A stretch of DNA of 64,000 bases. Source: Pseudostreptobacillus hongkongensis (GTDB lineage: Bacteria; Fusobacteriota; Fusobacteriia; Fusobacteriales; Leptotrichiaceae). A program made the translations under genes and the position numbers. Below are positions 22,262-30,770 of this stretch, piece after piece; the stretch's first letter is position 1, and each line of letters begins with the position of its first letter. The stretch lies in NCBI RefSeq assembly GCF_001559795.1, contig NZ_LOHY01000079.1, forward strand, positions 1 through 64,000, written 5' to 3'. The notes under the pieces were generated by a model, which did no database searches, was not told the origin of the DNA, and saw only the letters and a program-made list of their open reading frames with translations.

Positions 22262-22778
22262 CAAAACCTAAATCCTTAACAACTATTTTATTATTATTTA
22301 GTAATTTTATTTTTTCCTTTTTTAATACTTCAAAATCACCTATTTTTTTATAAAGACCTATATCTAATATATTTTTGCTAGTTTGATCTATATACTTTAT
22401 TCTATATCCTCCCAAACTTACTCCATTATTAAATATTAAATGTTCTAAAATATATCCTTTTTCTATTTTAGTAAGTCCTGTATCAAAATAACTATTATCA
22501 TCTAAAATTTCTATATTTTTAATATCTGAAATACTTAGAAATAAGGTTGATAATTTTTTAGATAACTTATCAAAATCAAAAACAGATTTTGCAAGTATCT
22601 TTTCATTTCTATTTAAATCTTTTATAACCTCATTTTTAAAATCATAATTTCTAGATATATTATTAAATATTTTTATTTTAGACTGATTATATATAACTAT
22701 AGAAGTAGAAATAGTCGTGAATATAAAGCTAATTATCAATATATATATTAAACTTAACCCACTATTTTTTTGTTTCAT
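22242..22778 (-). CDS. Pseudopilin-like protein (GspK/PilX position)
   Basis: This 178-residue protein starts with a basic leader and NSGLSLIYILIISFIF, a hydrophobic pilin-like helix with a Gly at the usual cleavage point. It lacks the Glu at position +5, as GspK-type tip pseudopilins do. The rest is a soluble domain with many Lys and Asp. The ATG overlaps the previous stop (ATGA). GspK-like function at the fibre tip is inferred from the missing Glu and the gene order. Confidence 0.6.
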   Translation of the reverse strand: MKQKNSGLSLIYILIISFIFTTISTSIVIYNQSKIKIFNNISRNYDFKNEVIKDLNRNEKILAKSVFDFDKLSKKLSTLFLSISDIKNIEILDDNSYFDTGLTKIEKGYILEHLIFNNGVSLGGYRIKYIDQTSKNILDIGLYKKIGDFEVLKKEKIKLLNNNKIVVKDLGFDGDVIG

Positions 22779-23221
22779 AGTTTTATCACCTTCTCAAATT
22801 TAACCCCCTTGTATTCTAAATCAACAATTAAAAGATCATTAACATTAGAAAATTTTACTTCATCACATTCAAGTATCTTAATATTTTTCCCATACTTACC
22901 ATCTATTTTCTTAGAATTAGATATATATATACCATTATTTTTAAATTCATATTTTATATAACTTCCATGCTTTCTTACAATTATACTATTATCACTTATA
23001 CTAATATCATTACTAGCTATATCACGTAACTTTATAGTTTTATATAGTTCTTCAAAAAAATCTATTTCTATTTTCAATTGATTATAGTCTTCATTAATAT
23101 TAAATTTATTTTTAAATATATATACTGTATATCGATTTATAAAAAATATTATCAAAAGAAAAATAAATAGACTAACTATACCTTCAAGCAATAAATACCC
23201 CTTATTATTCTTTTGGAACAT
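22775..23221 (-). CDS. Pseudopilin
   Basis: The segment NKGYLLLEGIVSLFIFLLI is a typical prepilin start: Gly before the cut, Glu at +5, then a hydrophobic helix. The soluble domain with about 110 residues follows. The ATG at 23221 gives an eight-residue leader and has AGGAAGGA upstream, so it is preferred to the ATG at 23236 that lies within the ribosome binding site region. It overlaps both neighbours by a few bases and is probably a minor pseudopilin (GspI or GspJ position). Confidence 0.72.
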   Translation of the reverse strand: MFQKNNKGYLLLEGIVSLFIFLLIIFFINRYTVYIFKNKFNINEDYNQLKIEIDFFEELYKTIKLRDIASNDISISDNSIIVRKHGSYIKYEFKNNGIYISNSKKIDGKYGKNIKILECDEVKFSNVNDLLIVDLEYKGVKFEKVIKL

Positions 23222-23603
23222 ACATTCCTTCCTCATTATTAACCTCTATAGCATAACCTTTAAATTCATTTAGCATCCCACTATTCATATTATTAGGAGT
23301 TATACTTAAGTTGTATTTAGTATTAGTATTTTCAAATTTTATGGAAATGTCTAAATAAATCAAAAGATCTGATATATTTTTAAACTCTTTATTTTTGCAC
23401 GAAAGCTTATTAATCTTTTCATTAGAAAACATCTTTATATGTTCTATAATATTTTTTTCTAATCTTCTATTTTCTATTTTTTTATTTATATTAATATTTA
23501 GTTTATATATACTAATAAATGTATTTGATAATGGTATCAAAAGTATGAGTAGCATAGAAATTGATATAACTAACTCAATTAAACTTTCCCCTTTATTTTT
23601 TAT
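23205..23603 (-). CDS. Pseudopilin with a non-canonical start
   Basis: The first ATG in this frame (23555) would cut off the pilin signal. Upstream, in frame, the codons give KNKGESLIELVISIS then MLLILLIPLSN, which is an excellent prepilin start with Gly at the cut and Glu at +5. No ATG, GTG or TTG is available there. The likely start is ATA at 23603, which overlaps the TAA stop of the prepilin peptidase as ATAA and would give 132 residues by termination-reinitiation. A -1 slip on the GGGG at 23606-23609 would instead fuse it to the peptidase. The identity as a pseudopilin is good; the start is uncertain. Confidence 0.65.
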   Translation of the reverse strand: MKNKGESLIELVISISMLLILLIPLSNTFISIYKLNININKKIENRRLEKNIIEHIKMFSNEKINKLSCKNKEFKNISDLLIYLDISIKFENTNTKYNLSITPNNMNSGMLNEFKGYAIEVNNEEGMYVPKE

Positions 23604-24019
23604 AACCCCATAAAAATCATTCCTAGTATAAGCATAGGTGCAAATGGTATATACTTATCTTTTTTACCTATAAGTTTTATTATTAGTATATATATAAGTG
23701 AAATAATACAAACTAAAGTAAAATATGTATATAGGTAGGAAACTGTAACCATTCCCTTATATAACCCTAATAATATAATTAATTTAATATCACCTAAACC
23801 TATAAGTTCTTTATCTAAATGTACTTCTAATAACCATATTAAAAATAATGGAAAACTATATATAGCCATTCCTACATACATGCTTTCTATACTTTTAAAA
23901 TTAAAAATACATATTATTAAAAGTAACAAAAGTAATCTATCTGGTATTATCTTATATCTAAAATCATAATATGAAATAAGTATAAAAATTATGAAAAGAA
24001 CTATTTTATAACTTACCAT
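23600..24019 (-). CDS. Prepilin peptidase (A24 family, short form)
   Basis: This aspartic protease of 139 residues cleaves the leader of pilins in the inner membrane. The two catalytic aspartates are visible: Asp19 in YYDFRYKIIPD and Asp77 in the GLGDIKL motif (GxGD). It has about five membrane helices and ends with the usual PFAPML segment. It lacks the N-terminal zinc and methyltransferase part of PilD, so it probably cuts but does not methylate. It overlaps the pilin gene by 14 bases. Confidence 0.88.
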   Translation of the reverse strand: MVSYKIVLFIIFILISYYDFRYKIIPDRLLLLLLIICIFNFKSIESMYVGMAIYSFPLFLIWLLEVHLDKELIGLGDIKLIILLGLYKGMVTVSYLYTYFTLVCIISLIYILIIKLIGKKDKYIPFAPMLILGMIFMGL

Positions 24020-24398
24020 TTAAAGTATACTTAGTAGCTTGTGGTTCAGTTACATTAGCCACTACCTTTTCATTTTCTAAATTAAAAGTTCCTACAAATT
24101 TTCCAACTTTAAAACTAGAACTTCCAACTTGCATATTAACTCCAAGATTTTCAGATCCAACTTCTTTTATTATCTCACCAATTTCAAGTTTAGACTTATT
24201 TTCAGCTTGCATTAATATAGCTGTATTATTAAGTTCCGTAACAGCAGATATTATCTTGGTTTCATTAGCCTTGTCTATATACTTAGTAATTTGTGGAACT
24301 GCAAGTGTTGTTAAAATCCCTATTATTGAAATAACACATATCATTTCAAGCAGAGTAAAACCTCCAAATACAATTTTCTTTCGTCGTAGTCTTTTCAT
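24006..24398 (-). CDS. Major type IV pilin / GspG-like pseudopilin
   Basis: The 130-residue precursor has a basic leader MKRLRRKKIVFGG followed by FTLLEMICVISIIGILTT, with Glu at +5, the classical class of T4a, ComGC or GspG pilins. The mature protein has a helix and a small C-terminal domain without cysteines. It is the first clear pilin of the operon and has a strong ribosome binding site, so it is probably the main subunit. It may form a DNA-uptake or secretion pseudopilus. Confidence 0.88.
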   Translation of the reverse strand: MKRLRRKKIVFGGFTLLEMICVISIIGILTTLAVPQITKYIDKANETKIISAVTELNNTAILMQAENKSKLEIGEIIKEVGSENLGVNMQVGSSSFKVGKFVGTFNLENEKVVANVTEPQATKYTLNGKL

Positions 24399-24552
24399 TT
24401 TTCCCCCTTCCTTAATTTATTTTATAATTTTTCTTCTAAAAAGTCAATTATTTTTTAAATTATTTTTAATTTATTTCAAATTAAGTATTATCATTCTTTA
24501 TTATTTAAATTTCCATAAAATATAGAAAAAACAACAGTTCCTATAGTAGCTA

Positions 24553-24726
24553 TTAAAGTTGCAACCCCCATTTAGAAATATCTATATTTATTTTACTAAT
24601 ATTTCCTTTAATCATTTCCTTATCATTCTTAATAAAATTCATTGGATATTTACTATATTTCTCTTTACCATTACCAAATATAATGATATCTTTAACACTA
24701 CTTAATAATTTTTTTAAATATTTCAT
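24553..24726 (-). CDS. Small protein, possibly frameshifted into a membrane anchor
   Basis: From ATG 24726, with GGGAG seven bases upstream, this frame gives about 57 mostly polar residues and stops after KWGLQL. A -1 change at the GGGGG run (24565-24569) continues instead as WGVATLIATIGTVVFSI and a short polar tail to a TGA at 24491. That would make a 78-residue protein with a C-terminal membrane helix. No known family was recognised. It heads the pilus operon and probably belongs to it. Confidence 0.5.
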   Translation of the reverse strand: MKYLKKLLSSVKDIIIFGNGKEKYSKYPMNFIKNDKEMIKGNISKINIDISKWGLQL

Positions 24727-24754
24727 AACTTTACTCCCTTTCATTGTTTGAATT

Positions 24755-24783
24755 AGACTATCATAAAATATTAATTAAGTCAA
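24755..24783 (-). promoter_or_regulatory. Promoter of the pilus-like operon
   Basis: TTGACT (24783-24778), 17 bases, then TAGTCT (24760-24755) preceded by TGA as an extended -10, on the minus strand just before the small ORF at 24726. The -10 is poor, so an activator may be needed. Confidence 0.5.
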
Positions 24784-24838
24784 TTTATATCAACTTAAAT
24801 GAACTTTGCCAAAAATAATAAAATTTTGTAATAAAAAA

Positions 24839-24869
24839 GGTTAGATTTAATAAATTTCTAAATCTAACC
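24839..24869 (-). terminator. Terminator of the potABC unit
   Basis: A perfect 11-bp stem, GGTTAGATTTA with TAAATCTAACC, nine-base loop, followed on the minus strand by TTTTTTATT. It lies seven bases after the potC stop. Confidence 0.9.
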
Positions 24870-24876
24870 CATGTAT

Positions 24877-25659
24877 CTAACTTAACATATATTTTTGTAA
24901 TTTTCTTGAAGATAGAGCAAGTACTAATGTTCCTATAATTAATATAGTTGATAATGCATTAATAGTTGGACTAACTCCAAATTTTAACATTGAATATATT
25001 TGTATAGGTAAAGTATCTGAATTTGTACCTGTAACAAAACTTGTTATTACAAAGTCATCTAATGATAAAGTCATAGACATTAAGAATGCAGATACTATTC
25101 CTGGTGTCATAGTCGGTAATATAACCTTATTTAAAGTTTGAAATTCCGTTGCACCTAAATCACGACTAGCTTCAACTATAGAAAAATCAAACTCTGATAA
25201 TCTAGACATTATAATAAACAATGAAAATGGAATATTAAATGTCGTATGTGCTATAAATATTGTTAACATCCCTAAAGGAACTTTTGCAAAATTCATATTA
25301 AAGAATAAAAGTAAAGAAACTCCTATTATTAAATCTGGTATTATAAGAGGGATATAGTTTAATACTTTTACATATCCTTTTAATTTAAAATTATACCATT
25401 TTATACCTATAGCCCCAAATAAGGCAATAATAACAGATATAATAGAAGATGTAATAGCTATTATTAAACTTCTACCAAATGCTTGCCAAAGTCTTGGAGA
25501 TCTAAAAAATAATTCTATATACCATCTAAGTGAAAATGACTTAAACTCATATGCCTTAGTTGAATTAAATGATAAAACCATTAACATTATTATTGGTAAA
25601 TAAAAGAATAACATAACTAGTATAAAAAATAACAGTGAAATTCTTCTTTTTTCATTCAT
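24877..25659 (-). CDS. potC: Spermidine/putrescine ABC transporter permease PotC
   Basis: This 260-residue permease has six membrane helices and the inner-membrane EAA loop EASRDLGATEFQTLNKVILP, which docks on the ATPase. The start SFNSTKAYEFKSFSLRWY matches PotC. It overlaps potB by one base and ends the transcription unit. A substrate-binding protein (PotD) would usually follow here but is absent. Confidence 0.92.
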   Translation of the reverse strand: MNEKRRISLLFFILVMLFFYLPIIMLMVLSFNSTKAYEFKSFSLRWYIELFFRSPRLWQAFGRSLIIAITSSIISVIIALFGAIGIKWYNFKLKGYVKVLNYIPLIIPDLIIGVSLLLFFNMNFAKVPLGMLTIFIAHTTFNIPFSLFIIMSRLSEFDFSIVEASRDLGATEFQTLNKVILPTMTPGIVSAFLMSMTLSLDDFVITSFVTGTNSDTLPIQIYSMLKFGVSPTINALSTILIIGTLVLALSSRKLQKYMLS

Positions 25660-26522
25660 TATTCATCACCATCCTTATCTGCTTTCATACCTATCCATAC
25701 AAATATAGATGTTACTAATATAAATAATGTAGATATAGCTGATGCAGAAGGCCAGTCTCTTAAACTAAACATCTTAGATGCTATAACATTACCAAGCATT
25801 AATCCATCAGTTCCTCCTACTAAATCAGGAACAGCATATGAACCTATTGCAGGAACAAATGTTAAAACTAATGCAGTCATAATTCCATTTTTTATACCCG
25901 GTATAAATATTTTCAAATGAGCTTTAAAGTTACTAGCTCCTAAATCTCTTGCTGCCTCTATTAATGAAAAATCAAATTTTTCTATAGCTGTATATAAAGG
26001 TAATATTGCATAAGGTAAGAATATATATACACTTATAATTATTACTGCTGCTTTATTATACAATAGTTCAAGAGGTCTATCTAAAAAGAATATTTTCATT
26101 AAAAGCTTATTTATTATCCCGTTATTACCTATAAGAGCGATTATAGAAAATACTCTTACTAAAAAGTTAGTCCAAAAAGGTATGATAACTAATAATAAAT
26201 ATAAATTTTTCCTTTTAGATCTTGATATAAAATAAGATGTTGGTAGTGCCAGTATTATTGTAATTAAAGTAATAATAACTGATAAATTTAAAGTCTTAAT
26301 TACTATATTAAATATATCTGGTGATGAAAATATATTAATATAAGATTTTAAAGTAAAACTTGTATAATTATTTATTCCACCATAAGCACTTTTTTTCAAA
26401 AAACTAAAATATACTATAATTGCAGTTGGTATTGCAAAGAAAACACTCATCCATATAGTTATAGGAAGAAAATATAAATATCTTAGCTTAGAATTTTCTT
26501 GTAAAACATTCTTCTTAGCCAT
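25659..26522 (-). CDS. potB: Spermidine/putrescine ABC transporter permease PotB
   Basis: A 287-residue permease with six membrane helices and an EAA loop, EAARDLGASNFKAHLKIFIP. The pattern near the end, AIGSYAVPDLVGGTDGLMLGN, is typical of PotB. It overlaps potA and potC by one base each, so the three subunits are translationally coupled. Confidence 0.92.
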   Translation of the reverse strand: MAKKNVLQENSKLRYLYFLPITIWMSVFFAIPTAIIVYFSFLKKSAYGGINNYTSFTLKSYINIFSSPDIFNIVIKTLNLSVIITLITIILALPTSYFISRSKRKNLYLLLVIIPFWTNFLVRVFSIIALIGNNGIINKLLMKIFFLDRPLELLYNKAAVIIISVYIFLPYAILPLYTAIEKFDFSLIEAARDLGASNFKAHLKIFIPGIKNGIMTALVLTFVPAIGSYAVPDLVGGTDGLMLGNVIASKMFSLRDWPSASAISTLFILVTSIFVWIGMKADKDGDE

Positions 26523-27622
26523 TATAGTACCTCCACTAGATAAGCATCTTCATAATTCCAGTAAAAATACACCTTTTCTTTCCAAACGAATAGTTCTTCT
26601 TCTTCTAAAAATTCTCTATGTTGATCAAATGCTCTAATAATTCTATTTGAACCATCAACTTTAATAAATAATTTAGATTGGAATCCTGAATATATAACTT
26701 CATCTACTATTCCAGTTAAAACCTTATACTTAGGATTTTCACGTGGTGGTTTAATATCAACCTTAATTTTTTCAGGTCTTAAAGTTAATTTAACCTTATC
26801 TCCTACTTTTACAGGCTTATCAAGTTCAACCTTAAATTCACCTATTTCATCTGAAATTGCTACTGCATGTTTTTCATGTACCTCAGTTATTTCTCCAGTT
26901 AAGAAATTAGTTTCACCTATGAAATCTGCTATAAATTCATCATTAGGTTTTTCATAAATTTCATTAGGAGTTCCTACTTGTAGTATATCTCCTTTATTCA
27001 TTACTGCAATTCTATCTGATACAGATAATGCCTCTTCTTGATCATGAGTTACAAACACAAATGTTATTCCAACTTCATCATGTATAGTATCTAATTCTAT
27101 TAATAATTTTTGTCTAAGTTTAGCATCAAGCGCAGATAAAGGTTCATCTAATAATAAAACATCTGGTTTACCTATTAATGCACGTGCTATAGAAACTCTT
27201 TGTTTTTGTCCTCCTGATAAATTTTCAGGGAATTTATTTCTATGTTCTGTTAAACCTACTAAATCTAAATATTTTAAGACTTGTGTTTCAATTTCTGATT
27301 TAGCTACTCCTTTTAATTTTAAAGGGAATGCAACATTATCAAATACACTCATTGTTGGAAATAAAGCATAATTTTGAAATACTGTATTTACATTTCTTTT
27401 TTCTGGAGGTAATTTATCTATTCTTACCCCATTTACTGATATTTCACCAGTATCTGGATATATAAATCCAGCAATCATTCTTAAAAGTGTTGTTTTACCA
27501 CAACCACTTGGTCCTAATATTGAGAAAAATTCACCTTTTTTGATAGTTAAACTAACATCTTTTAAAATTTTATCTCCACCAAAACTCTTTGATACATTCT
27601 TAATAATTAAATCTTTTTCCAA
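26522..27622 (-). CDS. potA: Spermidine/putrescine ABC transporter ATPase PotA
   Basis: The ATPase subunit of 366 residues has Walker A GPSGCGKTTLLRM near residue 37, the signature LSGGQKQRVSIARAL near 134, Walker B VLLLDEPLSALDAK and the switch histidine in VTHDQEEAL. A TOBE regulatory domain covers the last 120 residues (LRPEKIKVD). It belongs to the polyamine and ferric-ion importer family, and the two PotBC permeases next to it support polyamine uptake. Confidence 0.93.
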   Translation of the reverse strand: MEKDLIIKNVSKSFGGDKILKDVSLTIKKGEFFSILGPSGCGKTTLLRMIAGFIYPDTGEISVNGVRIDKLPPEKRNVNTVFQNYALFPTMSVFDNVAFPLKLKGVAKSEIETQVLKYLDLVGLTEHRNKFPENLSGGQKQRVSIARALIGKPDVLLLDEPLSALDAKLRQKLLIELDTIHDEVGITFVFVTHDQEEALSVSDRIAVMNKGDILQVGTPNEIYEKPNDEFIADFIGETNFLTGEITEVHEKHAVAISDEIGEFKVELDKPVKVGDKVKLTLRPEKIKVDIKPPRENPKYKVLTGIVDEVIYSGFQSKLFIKVDGSNRIIRAFDQHREFLEEEELFVWKEKVYFYWNYEDAYLVEVL

Positions 27623-27642
27623 TTATCATTCTCCTTTCAAAA

Positions 27643-28962
27643 TTAGTTTTTAGCAAAAAATTCTTTTGCTAATTCTTTTAAATAATATACATCTTTTATT
27701 CCACAAAGTTCTCTAACTGAATGCATAGCAAGCATAGGTATACCTAAATCAATTGCTTCAACATCTAAGTGAGTTGAAGATATAGGTCCTATTGTAGATC
27801 CTCCTATTTCATTTGATTGATTTACAAAATATTGTATTTTAATATCTGTATTATCTATAACTTGTTTTATAACTCCTATAGAGTATGCATCTGAAGTGTA
27901 TCTTTGATTAGCACTCATTTTAATTGATACTCCTTCATTCATTTTACCACAATTTGTAGGATCAGTTTTCACCATATGAGCTGGATGTGCAGCATGCGCA
28001 CCATCTGCTGATAACATAAATGAAGATGAAAGCATAGTTAAGAAATCATTTCTAGTATATCCTAAACCATAAATTATTCTTTCAAGTATATTTATTAAAT
28101 AATTTGAATCAGCACCCTGTTTAGTAGCTGAACCTATTTCTTCATTATCAAATCCTACAAAAACATTAATTTTATTATCAATATTTTCATTTTCTATCAT
28201 ACCTATAAGTCCGGCATAAACTGAAACTAAGTTATCTAATTTAGGAGCACTGATTAATTCCTTATTAATACCTACTAAGTCACCTTTTTCAGTGGCATAT
28301 AGATATAAGTCGAAATCAAGTATATCTTCATAATTAATTTCAGATTTACTTGCTATAAATTTAAGTAGGTAGTTTTCTTTTTCAAAACTTTCATTTATTA
28401 AAGATATAATAGGTAATGTATCATTTTGTCTATCTATTTTAACTCCATTATTAACTTCTCTATTTTGATGTATAGCTAGATTAGGAATAGTAAGTATTTT
28501 ATCTTCTATAGAAATAATTTTAACTTCTGGTCTAAATGTCTTTTTAGACTTGATTATTAATCTACCTGCTATAGATAAAGGTCTATCAAACCAAGTATTT
28601 AATATTGGTCCCCCATATACCTCAGTATTTAATCTAACTACTCCGTTAGTTATCATTTCTGGATTCGGTTTTATTCTAAATCCAGGTGAATCTGTATGTG
28701 ATCCAAATATTCTAAAACCATTTGATAAATCAAGTTTTTTACCTATGGTAAAAGAAAGTATAGTAGAATCTGATTTTTTAACAAAATATTTTCCACCTTC
28801 TTTTAATTCCCATTTTTCATTAATATTTAATTCTTCAAATTTGTTCTCTAATAAAAGATCAACACTGTTATTTATAACATGATATGCACTTGGACTTTCA
28901 TCAATAAATTCAATTAAATCTTTAGCATATGTTTTTACTGATAGTTCTTTAATTTTTTTCAA
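27643..28962 (-). CDS. apeB: M18-family aminopeptidase
   Basis: A cytoplasmic metallo-aminopeptidase of 439 residues, forming large dodecamers in the family. It shows the start SPSAYHVINN, GSHTDSPGFRIKP with a metal-binding His, FDNEEIGSATKQGA with the catalytic Glu pair, and the C-terminal AMHSVRELCG with another metal ligand. It follows the M32 peptidase with no gap, so both probably work on imported or internal peptides in an amino-acid fermenter. Confidence 0.92.
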   Translation of the reverse strand: MKKIKELSVKTYAKDLIEFIDESPSAYHVINNSVDLLLENKFEELNINEKWELKEGGKYFVKKSDSTILSFTIGKKLDLSNGFRIFGSHTDSPGFRIKPNPEMITNGVVRLNTEVYGGPILNTWFDRPLSIAGRLIIKSKKTFRPEVKIISIEDKILTIPNLAIHQNREVNNGVKIDRQNDTLPIISLINESFEKENYLLKFIASKSEINYEDILDFDLYLYATEKGDLVGINKELISAPKLDNLVSVYAGLIGMIENENIDNKINVFVGFDNEEIGSATKQGADSNYLINILERIIYGLGYTRNDFLTMLSSSFMLSADGAHAAHPAHMVKTDPTNCGKMNEGVSIKMSANQRYTSDAYSIGVIKQVIDNTDIKIQYFVNQSNEIGGSTIGPISSTHLDVEAIDLGIPMLAMHSVRELCGIKDVYYLKELAKEFFAKN

Positions 28963-30474
28963 TTATTTCACCTCTATTTCATAAATTTTAGCATATTTAT
29001 TTTTTAAATAATTTATATAATGTGTAGGATCAAAGTCTTTACCTGTTGCATTAATTAAAATATCTTTTGGATCAAGATAAGAACCATATTGATGTATTTT
29101 ATCTTTAAGCCAATCATTTATCTTAGTAAAATCTGGGTTAATTAATTCATCATCAATATTAATATCCTTAGACATAGCATCATATATTTGTGCACTATAT
29201 GCTGAACCTAATGCATAAGATGGGAAATATCCAAAAAGCCCTTGTGACCAATGTACATCTTGTAATACTCCATTTGAATAATTATCAGATTTAATACCTA
29301 AATATTGTTCATATTTATCATTCCATTTTTTAGAAATTTCAAAGGCATCAACTTCCTTATCTAAATTTTCAAAAATTTCTTTTTCTAATTCATATCTAAT
29401 CAATATGTGTAATGGATAAGTTAATTCATCTGATTCAGTTCTTATTAAATTTAAACTAACTTCATTTACTAATAACTCAAACTCTTCTAAAGTTATATCC
29501 ATACCAAAATATTTATCCATAAGTTCATATAATTTTTTTAAAAATCCTTTATTTTTACTAAACATATTTTCATATATTCTTGATTGAGATTCATGTATAC
29601 CCATAGAAACTCCACCACCTAAGAAATTATCTTGGTAAACATCTGAAATATGTTGTTCATAAAGGGCATGTCCTGTTTCATGTATTGTAGAGTAAATAGC
29701 TGAAAGAGGATCATTTTCATAATAGTGTGTTGTAATTCTAACATCTCTATTACTTGTATTAGTTGTAAATGGATGTTCACTTTCTTTAATTACTCCTCTA
29801 TTATAGTCAAATTTTAATATTTCACTAATTTCTTTAGATAATTTTTTTTGTTTTTCTATATCATAACTTTTTGATTTAAACTTCTTCTTTATATTTTCTA
29901 ATTTTTCATTTCTTTTACTAGTTAATTTTTTTATAAAAGGAACTAGTTCTACTTTTAATTTTTCAAAAAACGTATCTACATCTTCAACTGTTAATCCATT
30001 TTCATAATCACTTAAAAGTAAAGAATATGGATGACCTTCATACCCTCTTAATTTAATAAATTCTTTGTTATATCTAATAATATCTTCAAGATATTTAGCA
30101 TATATACTTAAATCATCTTTTTGTTTTGCTTCTTGCCATTTTTGAGTTGATAATGTTCTTAACTCTGAATATTTTGAATACATATCAACTGGTATTTTAC
30201 TCATTATTTCAAATACATCTTTTTTAGTTTTTTCTATTAATTTTTTATCTATATCATTTAAATTTAAATTATTATCTGAATAAATTAAATTTTTAAATTC
30301 ATCGTTGACTAAATTCAAATAACTTAATTCAGATAAATATCCTAAAGTTTTAGATATACTTTCAATAGCTTCAACAGGAGCTTCTGTTTCTAAATCCCAA
30401 GAAAGTATAACTGCTGCTTGATTAAGCGCTCTATTCTTAGTTAAAACTTCTTTTATTTTAGTCATTCTTTCCAT
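28963..30474 (-). CDS. M32-family carboxypeptidase (Taq type)
   Basis: This zinc carboxypeptidase of about 503 residues removes C-terminal amino acids other than proline. The zinc motif IHETGHALYEQ (HExxH) is near residue 265, DVRITTHY precedes it, and HESQSRIYEN follows, matching the HES(Q/G) family motif. ATG 30474 with GAGGTGG is preferred over the GTG nine bases upstream. It starts the unit M32-M18-potABC from a promoter at 30501-30529. Confidence 0.92.
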   Translation of the reverse strand: MERMTKIKEVLTKNRALNQAAVILSWDLETEAPVEAIESISKTLGYLSELSYLNLVNDEFKNLIYSDNNLNLNDIDKKLIEKTKKDVFEIMSKIPVDMYSKYSELRTLSTQKWQEAKQKDDLSIYAKYLEDIIRYNKEFIKLRGYEGHPYSLLLSDYENGLTVEDVDTFFEKLKVELVPFIKKLTSKRNEKLENIKKKFKSKSYDIEKQKKLSKEISEILKFDYNRGVIKESEHPFTTNTSNRDVRITTHYYENDPLSAIYSTIHETGHALYEQHISDVYQDNFLGGGVSMGIHESQSRIYENMFSKNKGFLKKLYELMDKYFGMDITLEEFELLVNEVSLNLIRTESDELTYPLHILIRYELEKEIFENLDKEVDAFEISKKWNDKYEQYLGIKSDNYSNGVLQDVHWSQGLFGYFPSYALGSAYSAQIYDAMSKDINIDDELINPDFTKINDWLKDKIHQYGSYLDPKDILINATGKDFDPTHYINYLKNKYAKIYEIEVK

Positions 30475-30500
30475 ATATACCACCTCTTTTTATAACTTAT

Positions 30501-30529
30501 ATTATACATTTTTTTTGTATTTTTTTCAA
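30501..30529 (-). promoter_or_regulatory. Promoter of M32-M18-potABC
   Basis: TTGAAA (30529-30524), 17 bases, TATAAT (30506-30501), on the minus strand 27 bases before the M32 start. It lies just past the stop of the zinc-ribbon gene. Confidence 0.65.
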
Positions 30530-30533
30530 TTAA

Positions 30534-30770
30534 TCATTCATTTTTTACTGCTTTAATCTTATCCTCTTCATCTTTACAGACTACTGCTGCACTATATATT
30601 TCAACTTTACCACATTCAAGACATATTTTTAAATAAAACAGTTCATTTTTTATTGGTAATAAATCTAATAATCTTAATGAAAGATTTTGTGATTCAATAT
30701 CTTTTACAGCTAAATATATATTTTTTAAAGCAAATTTTTCACTTCCACAATTATTACATTTTTTTATCAT
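30534..30770 (-). CDS. Small zinc-ribbon protein of unknown function
   Basis: This 78-residue protein has two Cys pairs, CNNCGS at residues 5-9 and CLECGK near residue 52, a spacing that suggests one zinc-ribbon fold. The rest is a mixed alpha/beta middle segment and an acidic-basic tail. I do not recognise a specific family. The ATG overlaps the rnhB stop, so it is co-translated with RNase HII, and may have a nucleic-acid role; that is only inferred. Confidence 0.7.
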   Translation of the reverse strand: MIKKCNNCGSEKFALKNIYLAVKDIESQNLSLRLLDLLPIKNELFYLKICLECGKVEIYSAAVVCKDEEDKIKAVKNE

